Below, piece after piece: positions 32,021 to 40,391 of a DNA stretch of 50,011 nt. Both the position numbers and the translations under genes were made by a program. Under the pieces are notes generated by a model. It did no database searches and had not been told where the DNA came from. It saw only the letters and a list, made by a program, of their open reading frames with translations. Source of the stretch: Candidatus Gastranaerophilales bacterium (GTDB lineage: Bacteria; Cyanobacteriota; Vampirovibrionia; Gastranaerophilales; Gastranaerophilaceae); NCBI GenBank assembly GCA_944325555.1, contig CALVAN010000015.1, positions 1 to 50,011 of the forward strand. The letters are read 5' to 3'. Numbering within the stretch: position 1 is the stretch's first letter; each line of letters begins with the position of its first letter.

Positions 32021-33259
32021 ATGGTCAACGGTATCTCAGGTCAAAATCCAAATTACTCAGCATTTTACAGAGCAGCAGCAGGTAACGCAATTGTTAACCA
32101 AAACGATGTAAAAAATATGGTTAACTTCTTAAACGGTCAGCCTGTAACAGTAATGCCCGAACCTACTATCGGTGAAATTACCGTACAAACACTTCCTTTT
32201 GCAGCAGCTTTCGGCGGAATTCAAGGTTTCCAAGCATTAAGAAGAAACAATTATAATATAAAACAAACAATTAATAATATTAATGCAGCTTCTCCTTATA
32301 CAAAAAGAAGCGAAGCATTAAAATCAGGTTTAGACAATCTTAAAAAAGAGTACGGTGATATTCTTAAAAAGAATGTAACACCAAATGCTACAAGAGCACC
32401 TTTCGGATTTTCTAAACTATTAGATAAAATTCCCGGTTATACAAAATTAAGAAACTCAGGATTCGGCAAAGCAATGGGCAAATCCGGTGCAGGTTGGATG
32501 ATGGCATTTGATGCAGTAGGCAAAACATTATCAGATGTTGTTCCTACCTTCCAGCAGCTCGGTTTTTCAGCAGGTATGAAACAGGTTGCAAAATCAGGTA
32601 CTCAGGTTGTTGCAGGCGGTGCAGGATGGTTGGCAGGTGACGCAATAGGTACTGCCATAGGTACAGCAATCGGTACTGCAATTTGCCCCGGCATAGGTAC
32701 TACAATAGGCGGCTTCTTAGGTAAGTTCCTCGGCGGTGTTGTCGGCAGTGCAGTAGCAAGCAAAGCTGCTAAAGCAATTACCGGTAAAAACGAACTCGAA
32801 AAAGTTCAGGAACAACAAATGAACGCAGTAACTCAACAGGTTGAAAGCGATCCTAATACAAAACTTGCTTTAGCTCAACAAACTCTTGCAGCAGCAGAAC
32901 AAATTCTTGCTCAAGATCCTAACAATCAGGATGCACTTGCAGCTAAAGCTTCAGCAGAAAAAGTTATTGCAGAACTTCAAGCAACTGCTCCTCAAACAAC
33001 TCAACAAAGCGCACAACCCCAATTTGCTCAACAAACAGCACAGCAAGGCGGATTTTCAACAACAATGAACGGTGTACCGGTAGTTCCCGGTTTCAACGGT
33101 ATGGGTTACGATATGAATATCTACAGACAGGCAATGCAAACTGCTTCTATGCCAATGACTAATAACTATCAGACAATGGCTTACAACCAGATGACTAACC
33201 CGCTTGCAAATCCTTTTGTACAGCAGCAAGCACAACAAACTCAACAAGCAGCTCAATAA
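32021..33259 (+). CDS. Glycine-zipper protein with Gln-rich tail, function unknown
   Basis: I do not recognise a named family. The 412-residue protein has an Asn/Ala-rich N-terminus with no signal peptide and a central helical region (about 90-190). A striking glycine zipper follows (about 195-252), in which GTAIGTAIGTAI and GGFLGKFLGGVVGSAV repeat every four residues, ideal for membrane insertion or helix packing. The Ala/Gln-rich tail (about 255-412) looks disordered. Glycine zippers occur in outer-membrane lipoproteins, pore-forming bacteriocins and some phage proteins. Codon use is uniform and looks well expressed. AGGAAG precedes the start, and a terminator follows. Confidence 0.75.
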   Translation: MVNGISGQNPNYSAFYRAAAGNAIVNQNDVKNMVNFLNGQPVTVMPEPTIGEITVQTLPFAAAFGGIQGFQALRRNNYNIKQTINNINAASPYTKRSEALKSGLDNLKKEYGDILKKNVTPNATRAPFGFSKLLDKIPGYTKLRNSGFGKAMGKSGAGWMMAFDAVGKTLSDVVPTFQQLGFSAGMKQVAKSGTQVVAGGAGWLAGDAIGTAIGTAIGTAICPGIGTTIGGFLGKFLGGVVGSAVASKAAKAITGKNELEKVQEQQMNAVTQQVESDPNTKLALAQQTLAAAEQILAQDPNNQDALAAKASAEKVIAELQATAPQTTQQSAQPQFAQQTAQQGGFSTTMNGVPVVPGFNGMGYDMNIYRQAMQTASMPMTNNYQTMAYNQMTNPLANPFVQQQAQQTQQAAQ

Positions 33260-33296
33260 TTAATTCCTATATAATATAAACTAACCATAAAAAAAA

Positions 33297-33328
33297 GCGG
33301 TCTGAAAGTGTCAAGACCGCATTTTTAT
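33297..33328 (+). terminator. Terminator after the glycine-zipper gene
   Basis: GCGGTCT and AGACCGC flank a 10-nt loop, preceded by an A-run and followed by ATTTTTATT. Confidence 0.85.
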
Positions 33329-33399
33329 TGTTTTATAAACCTATTCCTTATTCCCCATTAGTCCAGTATTGCGTCTAGTAATTTAAATTAAAGCTTTTT

Positions 33400-33588
33400 T
33401 TAGTCCAGTAATGCCTCTAAGATTGTTGCGTTTTTAGCTGCCAGTGTGTTTTCTCTGACTTTGTTTCTGTGGATGTAAGTTCTCAGAGCTTCACGAATAA
33501 GTTCGCTTCTTGAACGATTTTCGTTTTCTGCAACTTGATCGATTTCATCTAAGAATTTTTCTGGCATAGAAATAAGTACTCTTGACAT
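33400..33588 (-). CDS. Ribbon-helix-helix (CopG/Arc-type) DNA-binding protein
   Basis: A 62-residue protein. VLISMPEKFLDEIDQVAENE forms the beta strand and first helix, and RSRSELIREALRTYI the second helix of the RHH fold, the classic CopG/NikR-like pattern. Dimers of such proteins bind short repeated operators. The strong ribosome site AGGAGG precedes the start. No toxin frame accompanies it, so it is either a solo regulator or an orphan antitoxin. Just upstream is a row of identical 8-mers that look like its own operator. Confidence 0.88.
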   Translation of the reverse strand: MSRVLISMPEKFLDEIDQVAENENRSRSELIREALRTYIHRNKVRENTLAAKNATILEALLD

Positions 33589-33606
33589 AAAGTTTCCTCC
33601 TGTGGT

Positions 33607-33664
33607 TCTCTCGTTTTCTCTCGTGTTTTGTTTCTCTCGTTTGATTCTCTTAATTATCTCTCGT
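33607..33664. promoter_or_regulatory. Array of TCTCTCGT sites upstream of the RHH gene
   Basis: TCTCTCGT occurs exactly at 33607, 33617, 33633 and 33657, and a partial TCTCTT lies near 33646. Spacings are about 10-16 bases, roughly one helical turn. The array lies between the likely promoter and the ribosome site of the RHH gene, the expected position for an autoregulatory operator. The rest of 33665-33879 is AT-rich with no gene I can support. Confidence 0.6.
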
Positions 33665-33879
33665 ACTTATATAAAAAATTTTTTTAGATAAAAATTGCTT
33701 ATTTTTTATATAAAAAGTATATTCGTTGTTACAAAACTTAACATAAATGGTTGAAACACTTATGCAGCGGCATTTTTCATTTAGTACCTTTTGACCGGTA
33801 CCAAAGAGTCATTTTATTTTTGGCACTAAAAAAACTCTAATTTACACTTATAAGCAATTCTTAAAATACAAATTAAAAT

Positions 33880-34737
33880 CTATGATACAAAACAGTTAGT
33901 GGCAGCGTGAATAAATTCAATAATTTGTGAGAAATAATCAAGCGAAGACGCACCGTTAATTATTATGTCCGCATCAGACTTAGAGGGTCTTATATATTTA
34001 CCTGCGGCAATATCAACATATTCCCAGTGTTTAAGAGCGTTATCATGCGACTGATTGCGTTTTTCTGCCCTTTCCAAAAACCATTTTTTCTGAATTTTTT
34101 TATCTATATCAATATAAATTTTTACGTCAAAAAGATCTTTGATATCTTTATACATCGCAGCCATACCTTCGACCAGTATAAATTTTTGAGATCTGATAGG
34201 TATGGATTTAGGAACACTTATTCCGGTGCCGTTAATAAGATATTCAGGAGCCAGAATATCCTCGCCCATTGACAATTTTGTCAAATCTTCTTTTAAAAGA
34301 TCCAGCTGAAAACTTTCAGGAGAGTCAACATCGTATCCGTTATCTCTTAAAGCATCAAAAGTTCCGTATTTTTTAATTAAAGCAGAGATGTCGTTAAAAT
34401 AGTTATCAATACTCAAAAATTCAAGAGGAAAATCAAGCTCCACACTTGTTTTTTTAATTTGTTTACAGATTGTAGTTTTCCCGCTTGCAGATTCACCTGT
34501 AACACCTATTAAGATTTTTTTGCTTGGATTTTCAATAAGACGTCTTGAAAATTTAGAGATAAAATTAGGGTTAATTTCTTTGAATATCGGGCGTTCTTTT
34601 TTTCTGTCATAAGACAAAATTTGTTTAAACTTTGTTTGAAGATAAAAAGCCAAAAATTCTCTGCCCGTTTTTGTAGAAAAATCAGGTTTAATAATCTTAT
34701 CTTTTGAGGAGTTTTCTTTGTCTATTAACATTTGCAT
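33880..34737 (-). CDS. Uridine kinase-like P-loop protein
   Basis: A 285-residue soluble protein with an N-terminal extension (about 1-70), then the Walker A motif GVTGESASGKTT (about 78-89) and SIDNYF (about 110-115), which holds the acceptor-site Asp. FILVEGMAAMYKDIKDLFDVKIYID follows in the place of the Walker B/lid region. This is the uridine kinase / phosphoribulokinase superfamily. The specific substrate cannot be assigned; the N-terminal extension and length differ from classical Udk (about 210). It lies between the RHH gene and the lysC terminator with no co-transcribed partner. Confidence 0.75.
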   Translation of the reverse strand: MQMLIDKENSSKDKIIKPDFSTKTGREFLAFYLQTKFKQILSYDRKKERPIFKEINPNFISKFSRRLIENPSKKILIGVTGESASGKTTICKQIKKTSVELDFPLEFLSIDNYFNDISALIKKYGTFDALRDNGYDVDSPESFQLDLLKEDLTKLSMGEDILAPEYLINGTGISVPKSIPIRSQKFILVEGMAAMYKDIKDLFDVKIYIDIDKKIQKKWFLERAEKRNQSHDNALKHWEYVDIAAGKYIRPSKSDADIIINGASSLDYFSQIIEFIHAATNCFVS

Positions 34738-34800
34738 ACAATACCCAATACTTGTAAATAAAAAAATTTGACAAAATTTCTAAAAAAGTTAATAAATATT

Positions 34801-34831
34801 AAGCGCCTTTGAAAACACATCAAAGACGCTT
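34801..34831 (-). terminator. Terminator after lysC
   Basis: AAGCGcCTTTGA pairs with TCAAAGaCGCTT around a 7-nt loop, just past the lysC stop. The T-rich downstream side is on the minus strand. Confidence 0.75.
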
Positions 34832-34838
34832 ATCAATT

Positions 34839-36098
34839 TTATACATCCGGCAAGTCACCCATAACCACTGCGGTTTCCTTAGCATCAAGGTGGAACGCCG
34901 TATGAAGTGCCTTAATCGCCGCATTAGACTGATCTTTTTGTACAAGGCAGCTGATTTTAATTTCACTGGTGGAAATCATTTTGATGTTTATGCCGCTTTC
35001 AGCAAGAGCCTTAAACATGGAAGCAGCAATACCGGGTCTGTCCACCATGCCTGCACCTACAATGGAAACTTTTGCTATATCTTCGTCAACAAGTACACCC
35101 GAGGCATTAATTTTTTTGATTATTTCTTTAACAATTTCCATAGTTTTTTCATAATCGGATTTGCTGACTGTAAAGGCAATGTCATTTGTATCATCGCTTC
35201 TTCCGTATGACTGAATAATCATATCGACACTTATGTCGGAGTCAGATAACATTTCAAATATTTTTGCGGCATTACCCGGTACATCAGGGACTTCTGTTAT
35301 CACAACCCTTATCTGCGACAAATCGGCTGCAACGCCTGCTACGGGTTTATTTATTTCCATTTCATCGACTCCTATAATATAAGTTCCTAAATCATCAAGT
35401 TTGAAGGTACTTCTCACCCTCATAGGCACGTGATACTGTTTGGCAGTTTCAACAGAGCGTGGATGAAGAACATTGGCACCGACATGGGCAAGTTCTAGCA
35501 TTTCCTCATAAGAAATTTCTTTAAGCTTAGTAGCATTAGGCACAATACGAGGATCTGTAGTATAGACACCTTCAACATCAGTATAGATATCGCATCTGTC
35601 TGCATGCATAGCGCCTGCTATTGCCACAGCGGACGTATCAGAGCCGCCTCTTCCGAGAGTTGTAATTTCACCTTCGGGAGTAACTCCTTGGAACCCTGCT
35701 ACAACAATAATTTCACCTTTATCCAAATGTTCTTTAAGTTTATTAGTTTTAATATCAACTATTCTTGCTTTTGAGTGGACACATTCGGTAATAATACCGA
35801 CCTGCATAGCATTCATACTAACTGCTGCATAACCTTTAGCCTGAATAGCCATTGTTAAAAGAGCTATAGAAACCTGTTCTCCGGTAGCAAGAAGCATATC
35901 AAGCTCACGTGAATTAGGATGAGCAGTAATGTCATTAGCCATTTTTACAAGGTAGTCAGTAGTATGTCCCATTGCAGAAACAACTACTATAACATCATTG
36001 CCTTTATCTTTTTCTCTTATAACAGCAGATGCCACATTTTTTATTTTATCTGTATCAGCGACAGAAGTACCGCCGAATTTTTGAACAATTATACCCAC
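34839..36098 (-). CDS. lysC: Aspartate kinase
   Basis: A 419-residue enzyme phosphorylating aspartate, the committed step to lysine, diaminopimelate, threonine and methionine. Seen: IVQKFGGTSVAD at the N-terminus, GRGGSDTSAVAIAGAMHADRCD (about 149-170), DVEGVYTTDPRIVP, and two ACT domains at the C-terminus (IRVVITEVPDVPGNAAKIF; VSIVGAGMVDRPGIAASMF), so feedback inhibition by lysine and/or threonine is likely. The start is GTG, sharing a base with the TAG stop of the TPR gene (TAGTG). It is the last gene of a five-gene operon and serves the same pathway as dapL. Confidence 0.96.
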   Translation of the reverse strand: MGIIVQKFGGTSVADTDKIKNVASAVIREKDKGNDVIVVVSAMGHTTDYLVKMANDITAHPNSRELDMLLATGEQVSIALLTMAIQAKGYAAVSMNAMQVGIITECVHSKARIVDIKTNKLKEHLDKGEIIVVAGFQGVTPEGEITTLGRGGSDTSAVAIAGAMHADRCDIYTDVEGVYTTDPRIVPNATKLKEISYEEMLELAHVGANVLHPRSVETAKQYHVPMRVRSTFKLDDLGTYIIGVDEMEINKPVAGVAADLSQIRVVITEVPDVPGNAAKIFEMLSDSDISVDMIIQSYGRSDDTNDIAFTVSKSDYEKTMEIVKEIIKKINASGVLVDEDIAKVSIVGAGMVDRPGIAASMFKALAESGINIKMISTSEIKISCLVQKDQSNAAIKALHTAFHLDAKETAVVMGDLPDV

Positions 36099-37831
36099 TA
36101 TTGATTAGCCTCAATTTGATGTATTTTCTCTAACAGGATATTTTTTATTTCAAGTACCTTATCGTTATTATACTGCTCCAAAAATTTATTACAATATTCA
36201 AGCGCCGAATTTACTACGGAATGTGTAGTATTTTCTTCTTTAACAACAGAAGAAAGTACAAGATAAAGTATATTAAAATACTCATTAGCAGCTCGCACCT
36301 CTTCAGATAAAGAATCAAAAACGGCAAAAGATTTGTCATATTGGCGTTGTCTGCAATATACCTCTGCAATACCGAGCTTGGCGATATAATAATCGGGATT
36401 CAATTTTATGGCATATTCAAATCTTTCCATAGCGTCCTCGAATTTGCCAAGTTTCAAATAAACCGCACCTACAGCAAAATTTGTATAGCAGGACTCTTTA
36501 TCCATTAAATATGCGCTGCGGGCTTTTCTTTGCGCTTCAATACTATCACCTTTATCAGCTAGCAAATGAGCATAGCTTATATACGCCTGAGTCAAATTCG
36601 GGCAGTATTCTATACATTTTTTAAAGTATTGCGCCGCCTCATCCAGCTCTCCGATTTTATAATAGCAATTAGCCATATTATAGTATATTCTGGTGTTTTT
36701 CTTATCAAGCTGCAGTGACCTTTTATAATAGTCCAGAGCTTTACGATAATCTCCTTTATCAAAAGTAAGAGCACCCAGATTAAATAAAGCCTGAGCGTGT
36801 TGCGGTTCTATATCAAGAACCTTTAAGAAAAATTCTTCAGCCTGAGTGTATTCCTTGCTTAAAAGATAGTTTACACCAAGATTAAATATCGCAATTATAT
36901 TATTAGGTTCAAGCATTAATGCCTGACTCAATTTTTCTCTTGCCTCATCAATGCGATTGTAATGCTGAAGCGCAAGCCCCCAGTTTATAAAAAACTGTGT
37001 ATTTGTCTGTGTCTGTTTATCCGCATCTTCAAAAGCTTTAAGACATTTTTCTTCTTCACAGGTTTTTAAATAAGCATCGGCGAGAACAACATATGCATCC
37101 GTATTTGTATTATTTTCTTTAATAGCTTCAGTAGAGTATTTTATGGCAGACTCGTAATTATTGAGCTTTAGATGACACAAAGAAATATAATACAATGCGT
37201 CGTATTTTTCCTGAGAATATATCAACGAATGACTGAATTTGCTTATTGCCTCTTGATATTCGGAGTCCTCATACAAAATAAGCCCCCACAAAAAAGAGGT
37301 AACAGGGTTTATAGGATTCAAAGAAACCGATTTTCTAAATTTTTCACGTGCTTCTCTTTTTTTGCCCGCTTTTGCCAGAGATATACCCCAGTTAAGATAA
37401 ATATCAGGGTCACGGGAATCATACTTTTGCGCCAATTTATAAATATCAATGGCGCCTTTTAAATCACCTATCTCCGACAAAGCCGAAGCCCAGAGTGCAT
37501 ATGCTTTTGAATTATACTTGTCTACTTTAATTGCCTGACGAAAATTTTTAATCGCTTCTTCAAAATTTTTCTGACGCAAAAAAGTTATGCCAAGATTTAT
37601 ATAAGCCCCGGGATTCTGACTTGCCATCAAAGTTGCAGTTCTCAATTTATCTATGGCTTCTTCAGTCCTGCCGCTTTGAGCCAATTCTATACCCCAGTTC
37701 ATATAAGCTGTTGACGGTATTTGCGAAGTTTGAGAAACAGCCTTGTACTTTTTTACAAAGACATCAAACTTATCTATACTTTTTTTAATTTCCTCTCCAA
37801 AATTGAAAAGGATATCTTTCACATTAGCCAT
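36098..37831 (-). CDS. Large tetratricopeptide-repeat protein
   Basis: A 577-residue soluble protein made almost entirely of TPRs, about 14 in a row. Clear examples are AYMNWGIELAQSGRTEEAID (about 42-61), IYLNWGISLAKAGKKREARE, ALFNLGALTFDKGDYRKALD and IYYNMANCYYKIGELDEAAQ. There is no signal peptide or catalytic domain, so it is a cytoplasmic scaffold. It is embedded between the HAD phosphatase (8-nt overlap) and lysC (1-nt overlap). TPR proteins often accompany flagellar glycosylation or glycosyltransferase modules, but no transferase domain is fused here. Confidence 0.9.
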   Translation of the reverse strand: MANVKDILFNFGEEIKKSIDKFDVFVKKYKAVSQTSQIPSTAYMNWGIELAQSGRTEEAIDKLRTATLMASQNPGAYINLGITFLRQKNFEEAIKNFRQAIKVDKYNSKAYALWASALSEIGDLKGAIDIYKLAQKYDSRDPDIYLNWGISLAKAGKKREAREKFRKSVSLNPINPVTSFLWGLILYEDSEYQEAISKFSHSLIYSQEKYDALYYISLCHLKLNNYESAIKYSTEAIKENNTNTDAYVVLADAYLKTCEEEKCLKAFEDADKQTQTNTQFFINWGLALQHYNRIDEAREKLSQALMLEPNNIIAIFNLGVNYLLSKEYTQAEEFFLKVLDIEPQHAQALFNLGALTFDKGDYRKALDYYKRSLQLDKKNTRIYYNMANCYYKIGELDEAAQYFKKCIEYCPNLTQAYISYAHLLADKGDSIEAQRKARSAYLMDKESCYTNFAVGAVYLKLGKFEDAMERFEYAIKLNPDYYIAKLGIAEVYCRQRQYDKSFAVFDSLSEEVRAANEYFNILYLVLSSVVKEENTTHSVVNSALEYCNKFLEQYNNDKVLEIKNILLEKIHQIEANQ

Positions 37832-38324
37832 GATTTTTAAGCTCTACTATATTATCCACCACTTCACGAAAAGCACCGTCGCCTGCATCCGCCTGAGTAA
37901 ATTGAACCTCATCAAGTTCTCTAACTTTATAATTTGCCTGCTTAACAGTTATTGCGTATTTAACGCTTTTTAAACATTCAATATCGTTTACATCGTCGCC
38001 TATATATACAATCTCATCATCTTTAAGGTTATATTTTTGTTTTATTTCCTGTAATACGGGCAATTTATTTCTTATGCCCTGATGAATGTCAACTAAATCA
38101 AATTTATCCGCAATATAGTCAATTTCTTTACTTTTCTCACCCGAGATAATCCCAACCTTAATACCGTTTTTGGTTGCAACGGATACGCCCATTAAATCTT
38201 TAAAGCTGAGTTTTTTAACTTTGTTGTCAGCCGAAAAAAAATATACGGAATTATCAGTAAAAATACCGTCAAAATCAGAAACTATCATCTTAATATCGGG
38301 TGAAAGATTTAACGTTTTATACAT
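37824..38324 (-). CDS. KdsC-type HAD phosphatase
   Basis: A 166-residue cap-less HAD hydrolase. Motif I is SDFDGIFTDN (about 16-25), motif II is in GIISGEKS (about 57-64) and motif IV is GDDVNDIE (about 108-115), the pattern of the 3-deoxy-octulosonate 8-phosphate and N-acylneuraminate 9-phosphate phosphatases. It starts directly after the neuB stop. Next to a NeuB-type synthase the natural substrate would be the phosphorylated nonulosonic acid, but Kdo-8-phosphate cannot be excluded, as neither KdsA nor KdsB is nearby. It overlaps the TPR start by 8 nt. Confidence 0.88.
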   Translation of the reverse strand: MYKTLNLSPDIKMIVSDFDGIFTDNSVYFFSADNKVKKLSFKDLMGVSVATKNGIKVGIISGEKSKEIDYIADKFDLVDIHQGIRNKLPVLQEIKQKYNLKDDEIVYIGDDVNDIECLKSVKYAITVKQANYKVRELDEVQFTQADAGDGAFREVVDNIVELKNHG

Positions 38325-39212
38325 CTATACACCCGCCTTGCTGTTATCAGTTTTTCTTAATTTGTTTTTTACGGGTATTTCTGATTTATAAACAACCTTT
38401 TTACCGTCGCCAAGAATTGTTTTTACCTCTCTTATATCTCTCACCATTCGTCTTAATCCCTCAGGCTCAAGGCTGGCTGCCTGATCAGAGCCCCATAGAG
38501 TTCTGTCTGTAGTAATATGCCTTTCAACAGCATTAGCCCCGAGTTCTACTGACAAAATTGAAGGCAACAAACCTTTCTCATGTCCGCTGTACCCAATAGG
38601 ACAATTAAATTCTTTTCTAAACTCTTCTATAACTCTAAGATTTATTTCGCTGTGCGCAGTCGGATAAGTAGAAGTGCAATGGAACAACACCAAGTTTTCC
38701 TGACCGAGCAAATTAACTGCATGTCTTATCTCTTCCATAGTACTCATGCCGGTAGAAAGAAGAATAGGTTTGCCAAGAGATTTTAACTTTAACAAAAACT
38801 CATCATCCGTCAGCATGGCAGAGGCAACTTTATGACACGGGACATCAAACTGTTCTATAAAATCAACTGAATCTACATCCCAGCAAGAGGCAAACCACAT
38901 TATATTTTGCGATTTACAATATCTGTCAATCTCGCAATAATCTTCATAACTCAATTCCAGCCCGAGTTTTAAATCCCTGTTTGTATTGCCGTAATAATTT
39001 GGTCTGTAAACATCCAGTTCTTCAGGCGTGTACACCTTAGTAACCGTTCTTTTTTGAAATTTAACCGCATCACAACCGGCAGCAACGGCCTCATCAATCA
39101 TCTTTTTTGCAAGCACCACAGTACCGTTGTGATTTATCCCTATTTCTGCGATAACAAAACAAGGAAAATCATCCCCTATGGTTTTATTTCCTATTTTTAC
39201 GTTATATCTCAC
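38325..39212 (-). CDS. neuB: NeuB-family nonulosonic acid synthase without SAF domain
   Basis: A 295-residue TIM-barrel synthase condensing phosphoenolpyruvate with a hexosamine (ManNAc or similar) to a sialic-acid-like sugar. Seen: CFVIAEIGINHNG (about 18-30), DAVKFQKRT (about 49-57), ASCWDVDSVDF, PILLSTGMSTMEEI, LFHCTSTYPT and IGYSGHEKG, ending with ERHITTDRTLWGSDQAASLEP. Family members are usually about 340 long because of a C-terminal SAF (antifreeze-like) domain; here only a short tail follows the barrel, so that domain is missing. It starts with GTG behind TTGGAG. The adjacent phosphatase suggests a 9-phosphate-type route. Confidence 0.9.
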   Translation of the reverse strand: MRYNVKIGNKTIGDDFPCFVIAEIGINHNGTVVLAKKMIDEAVAAGCDAVKFQKRTVTKVYTPEELDVYRPNYYGNTNRDLKLGLELSYEDYCEIDRYCKSQNIMWFASCWDVDSVDFIEQFDVPCHKVASAMLTDDEFLLKLKSLGKPILLSTGMSTMEEIRHAVNLLGQENLVLFHCTSTYPTAHSEINLRVIEEFRKEFNCPIGYSGHEKGLLPSILSVELGANAVERHITTDRTLWGSDQAASLEPEGLRRMVRDIREVKTILGDGKKVVYKSEIPVKNKLRKTDNSKAGV

Positions 39213-39225
39213 AATTTACTCCAAA

Positions 39226-39738
39226 TTAATTTTTATATTTTTTGTACAAATCCTCTATATTTAAAGATGATTTCAATTCCGCCTTATTATCAATCTTAGT
39301 ATTTGCAACGGAAAAATCATCTTTATGCTCTGACGGATGCAAAGAAACAGCGTCATTCTTATCAAATTCTTTAATCAAATTTATATGGCTGGGAGTTGAG
39401 CCGACAAGCAAAACTTTACCGTTCATTTCTATAGAATACAAATATCTTTGCTGTCCCAAAGGCATAGACTGCAAAACATTAAATCTGTGGACATCTGCAT
39501 TTTGCTCTGCAATTTTTTTAAGCTTGTCACGGTTAACAAGGTTTAATTTTGTATAAATCCAACCTGTTGCATAAATCAGAGCAATAACAATAATCATTGA
39601 AATAACAAGATTAAGCAGACCCGACATGCTTATGGGATCCTGCGCCATTGTCTGTTTCATAACAGAGGGCAGCTCAACCGCATAAGAAACATTTGATGTT
39701 AATAACAAAACCAATAAATATAAAAAAGCTTTTTTCAT
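39226..39738 (-). CDS. fliO: FliO-like flagellar export assembly protein
   Basis: A 170-residue protein with a cleavable-type N-terminal hydrophobic segment (about 2-20), a second membrane segment (SGLLNLVISMIIVIALIYATGWIY, about 39-62) and a cytoplasmic domain with RFNVLQSMPLGQQRYLYSIEMNGKVLLVG. That last stretch is the hallmark of FliO/FliZ, which assist FliP in building the flagellar export gate. I chose ATG 39738 because GAGG lies at proper spacing. No fliP/fliQ/fliR is adjacent; instead it heads the neuB operon. The assignment rests on the domain pattern. Confidence 0.7.
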   Translation of the reverse strand: MKKAFLYLLVLLLTSNVSYAVELPSVMKQTMAQDPISMSGLLNLVISMIIVIALIYATGWIYTKLNLVNRDKLKKIAEQNADVHRFNVLQSMPLGQQRYLYSIEMNGKVLLVGSTPSHINLIKEFDKNDAVSLHPSEHKDDFSVANTKIDNKAELKSSLNIEDLYKKYKN

Positions 39739-39888
39739 AATATCCAAACCTCAACCGTAACTGTATGTAACATCTTAACACAATAACATACAATCATAAA
39801 TATACGCTAAAAAAATGAATTACAAAAATTTAATTAAACAATTCGTAAAAACAACCGATAAATTAACAAACCCCAAAAGAGGAAAATA

Positions 39889-40104
39889 ATGTCTTATATA
39901 ATACTTGAATATCCCGCATTAATATATAAAAGCAAAAATAATACTTTTGTAGCAAATTGCATTACCCAAAAACTTGTCGGTTACGGAAAAAATGAAAAAG
40001 CTGCCGTTAAAAACCTTGAAAATATTCTAAACAGCAGAATAACGGATTTTCCCGTAAGGGTAAAACCCGTTTACAAATTTCTTTCAACGCTGCGGACAAA
40101 TTAA
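39889..40104 (+). CDS. HicB-like small protein (orphan antitoxin fold)
   Basis: A 71-residue protein with the HicB/UPF0150 plan: YPALIYKSKNNTFVANCI (strand pair) then GYGKNEKAAVKNLENIL (helix), equivalent to the pattern where HicB neutralises HicA. The C-terminal DNA-binding part of full-length HicB is absent. No HicA-type partner is on either side, so it may be an orphan or a regulatory domain. GAGGA precedes the start. Its TAA stop overlaps the TTA (antisense stop) of the convergent small gene. Confidence 0.55.
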   Translation: MSYIILEYPALIYKSKNNTFVANCITQKLVGYGKNEKAAVKNLENILNSRITDFPVRVKPVYKFLSTLRTN

Positions 40105-40262
40105 GCAATCTTAAGCTCAAAGTTTTCCGCAATAGATATTTTTGGCAATACCAATTTTATTTTTGGCAGTTTACCTATTGTTTGTGTTACTGCTACAAAA
40201 TCCTTACCGCTAATTTGATAATCGTAAGGATAATTACAATTTTTCTTCTCTTCAAAATTCAT
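40101..40262 (-). CDS. 53-residue hypothetical protein
   Basis: An ATG at 40260-40262 opens a clean frame to TAA at 40101-40103. AAAGGGA, about ten bases upstream, could be the ribosome site. The product is small, basic and partly hydrophobic (ISGKDFVAVTQTIGKLPKIK), with no recognised domain. Its upstream DNA (about 40264-40310) has CTAGAGAGAA and ACGAGGAAT, partly resembling the TCTCTCGT array of the RHH gene, so it may share that regulator. It converges on the HicB-like gene with overlapping stops. Confidence 0.5.
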   Translation of the reverse strand: MNFEEKKNCNYPYDYQISGKDFVAVTQTIGKLPKIKLVLPKISIAENFELKIA

Positions 40263-40391
40263 AATTGTATGTCCCTTTATTCTCTCTAGTTTTGCTGTTG
40301 ATTTTATTCCTCGTATATTTATAAAAAATTTTCAAGAAAAAATATTTACTATTTATATACTTTTTATTAAGAAATATTACAAGATATTTAC

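Noticed and set aside
33607-33664. A possible CRISPR-like array at the TCTCTCGT repeats
   Set aside because: Units are 8 bases with 2-16 base gaps, far too short for CRISPR repeats and spacers; an operator is more likely. No CRISPR array or cas gene was found in the window.
33400-34737. RHH protein and the uridine kinase-like protein as a toxin-antitoxin pair (zeta-like kinase)
   Set aside because: They are 290 bases apart, each with its own regulatory DNA, and the kinase has a full uridine-kinase-type core without zeta-toxin features.
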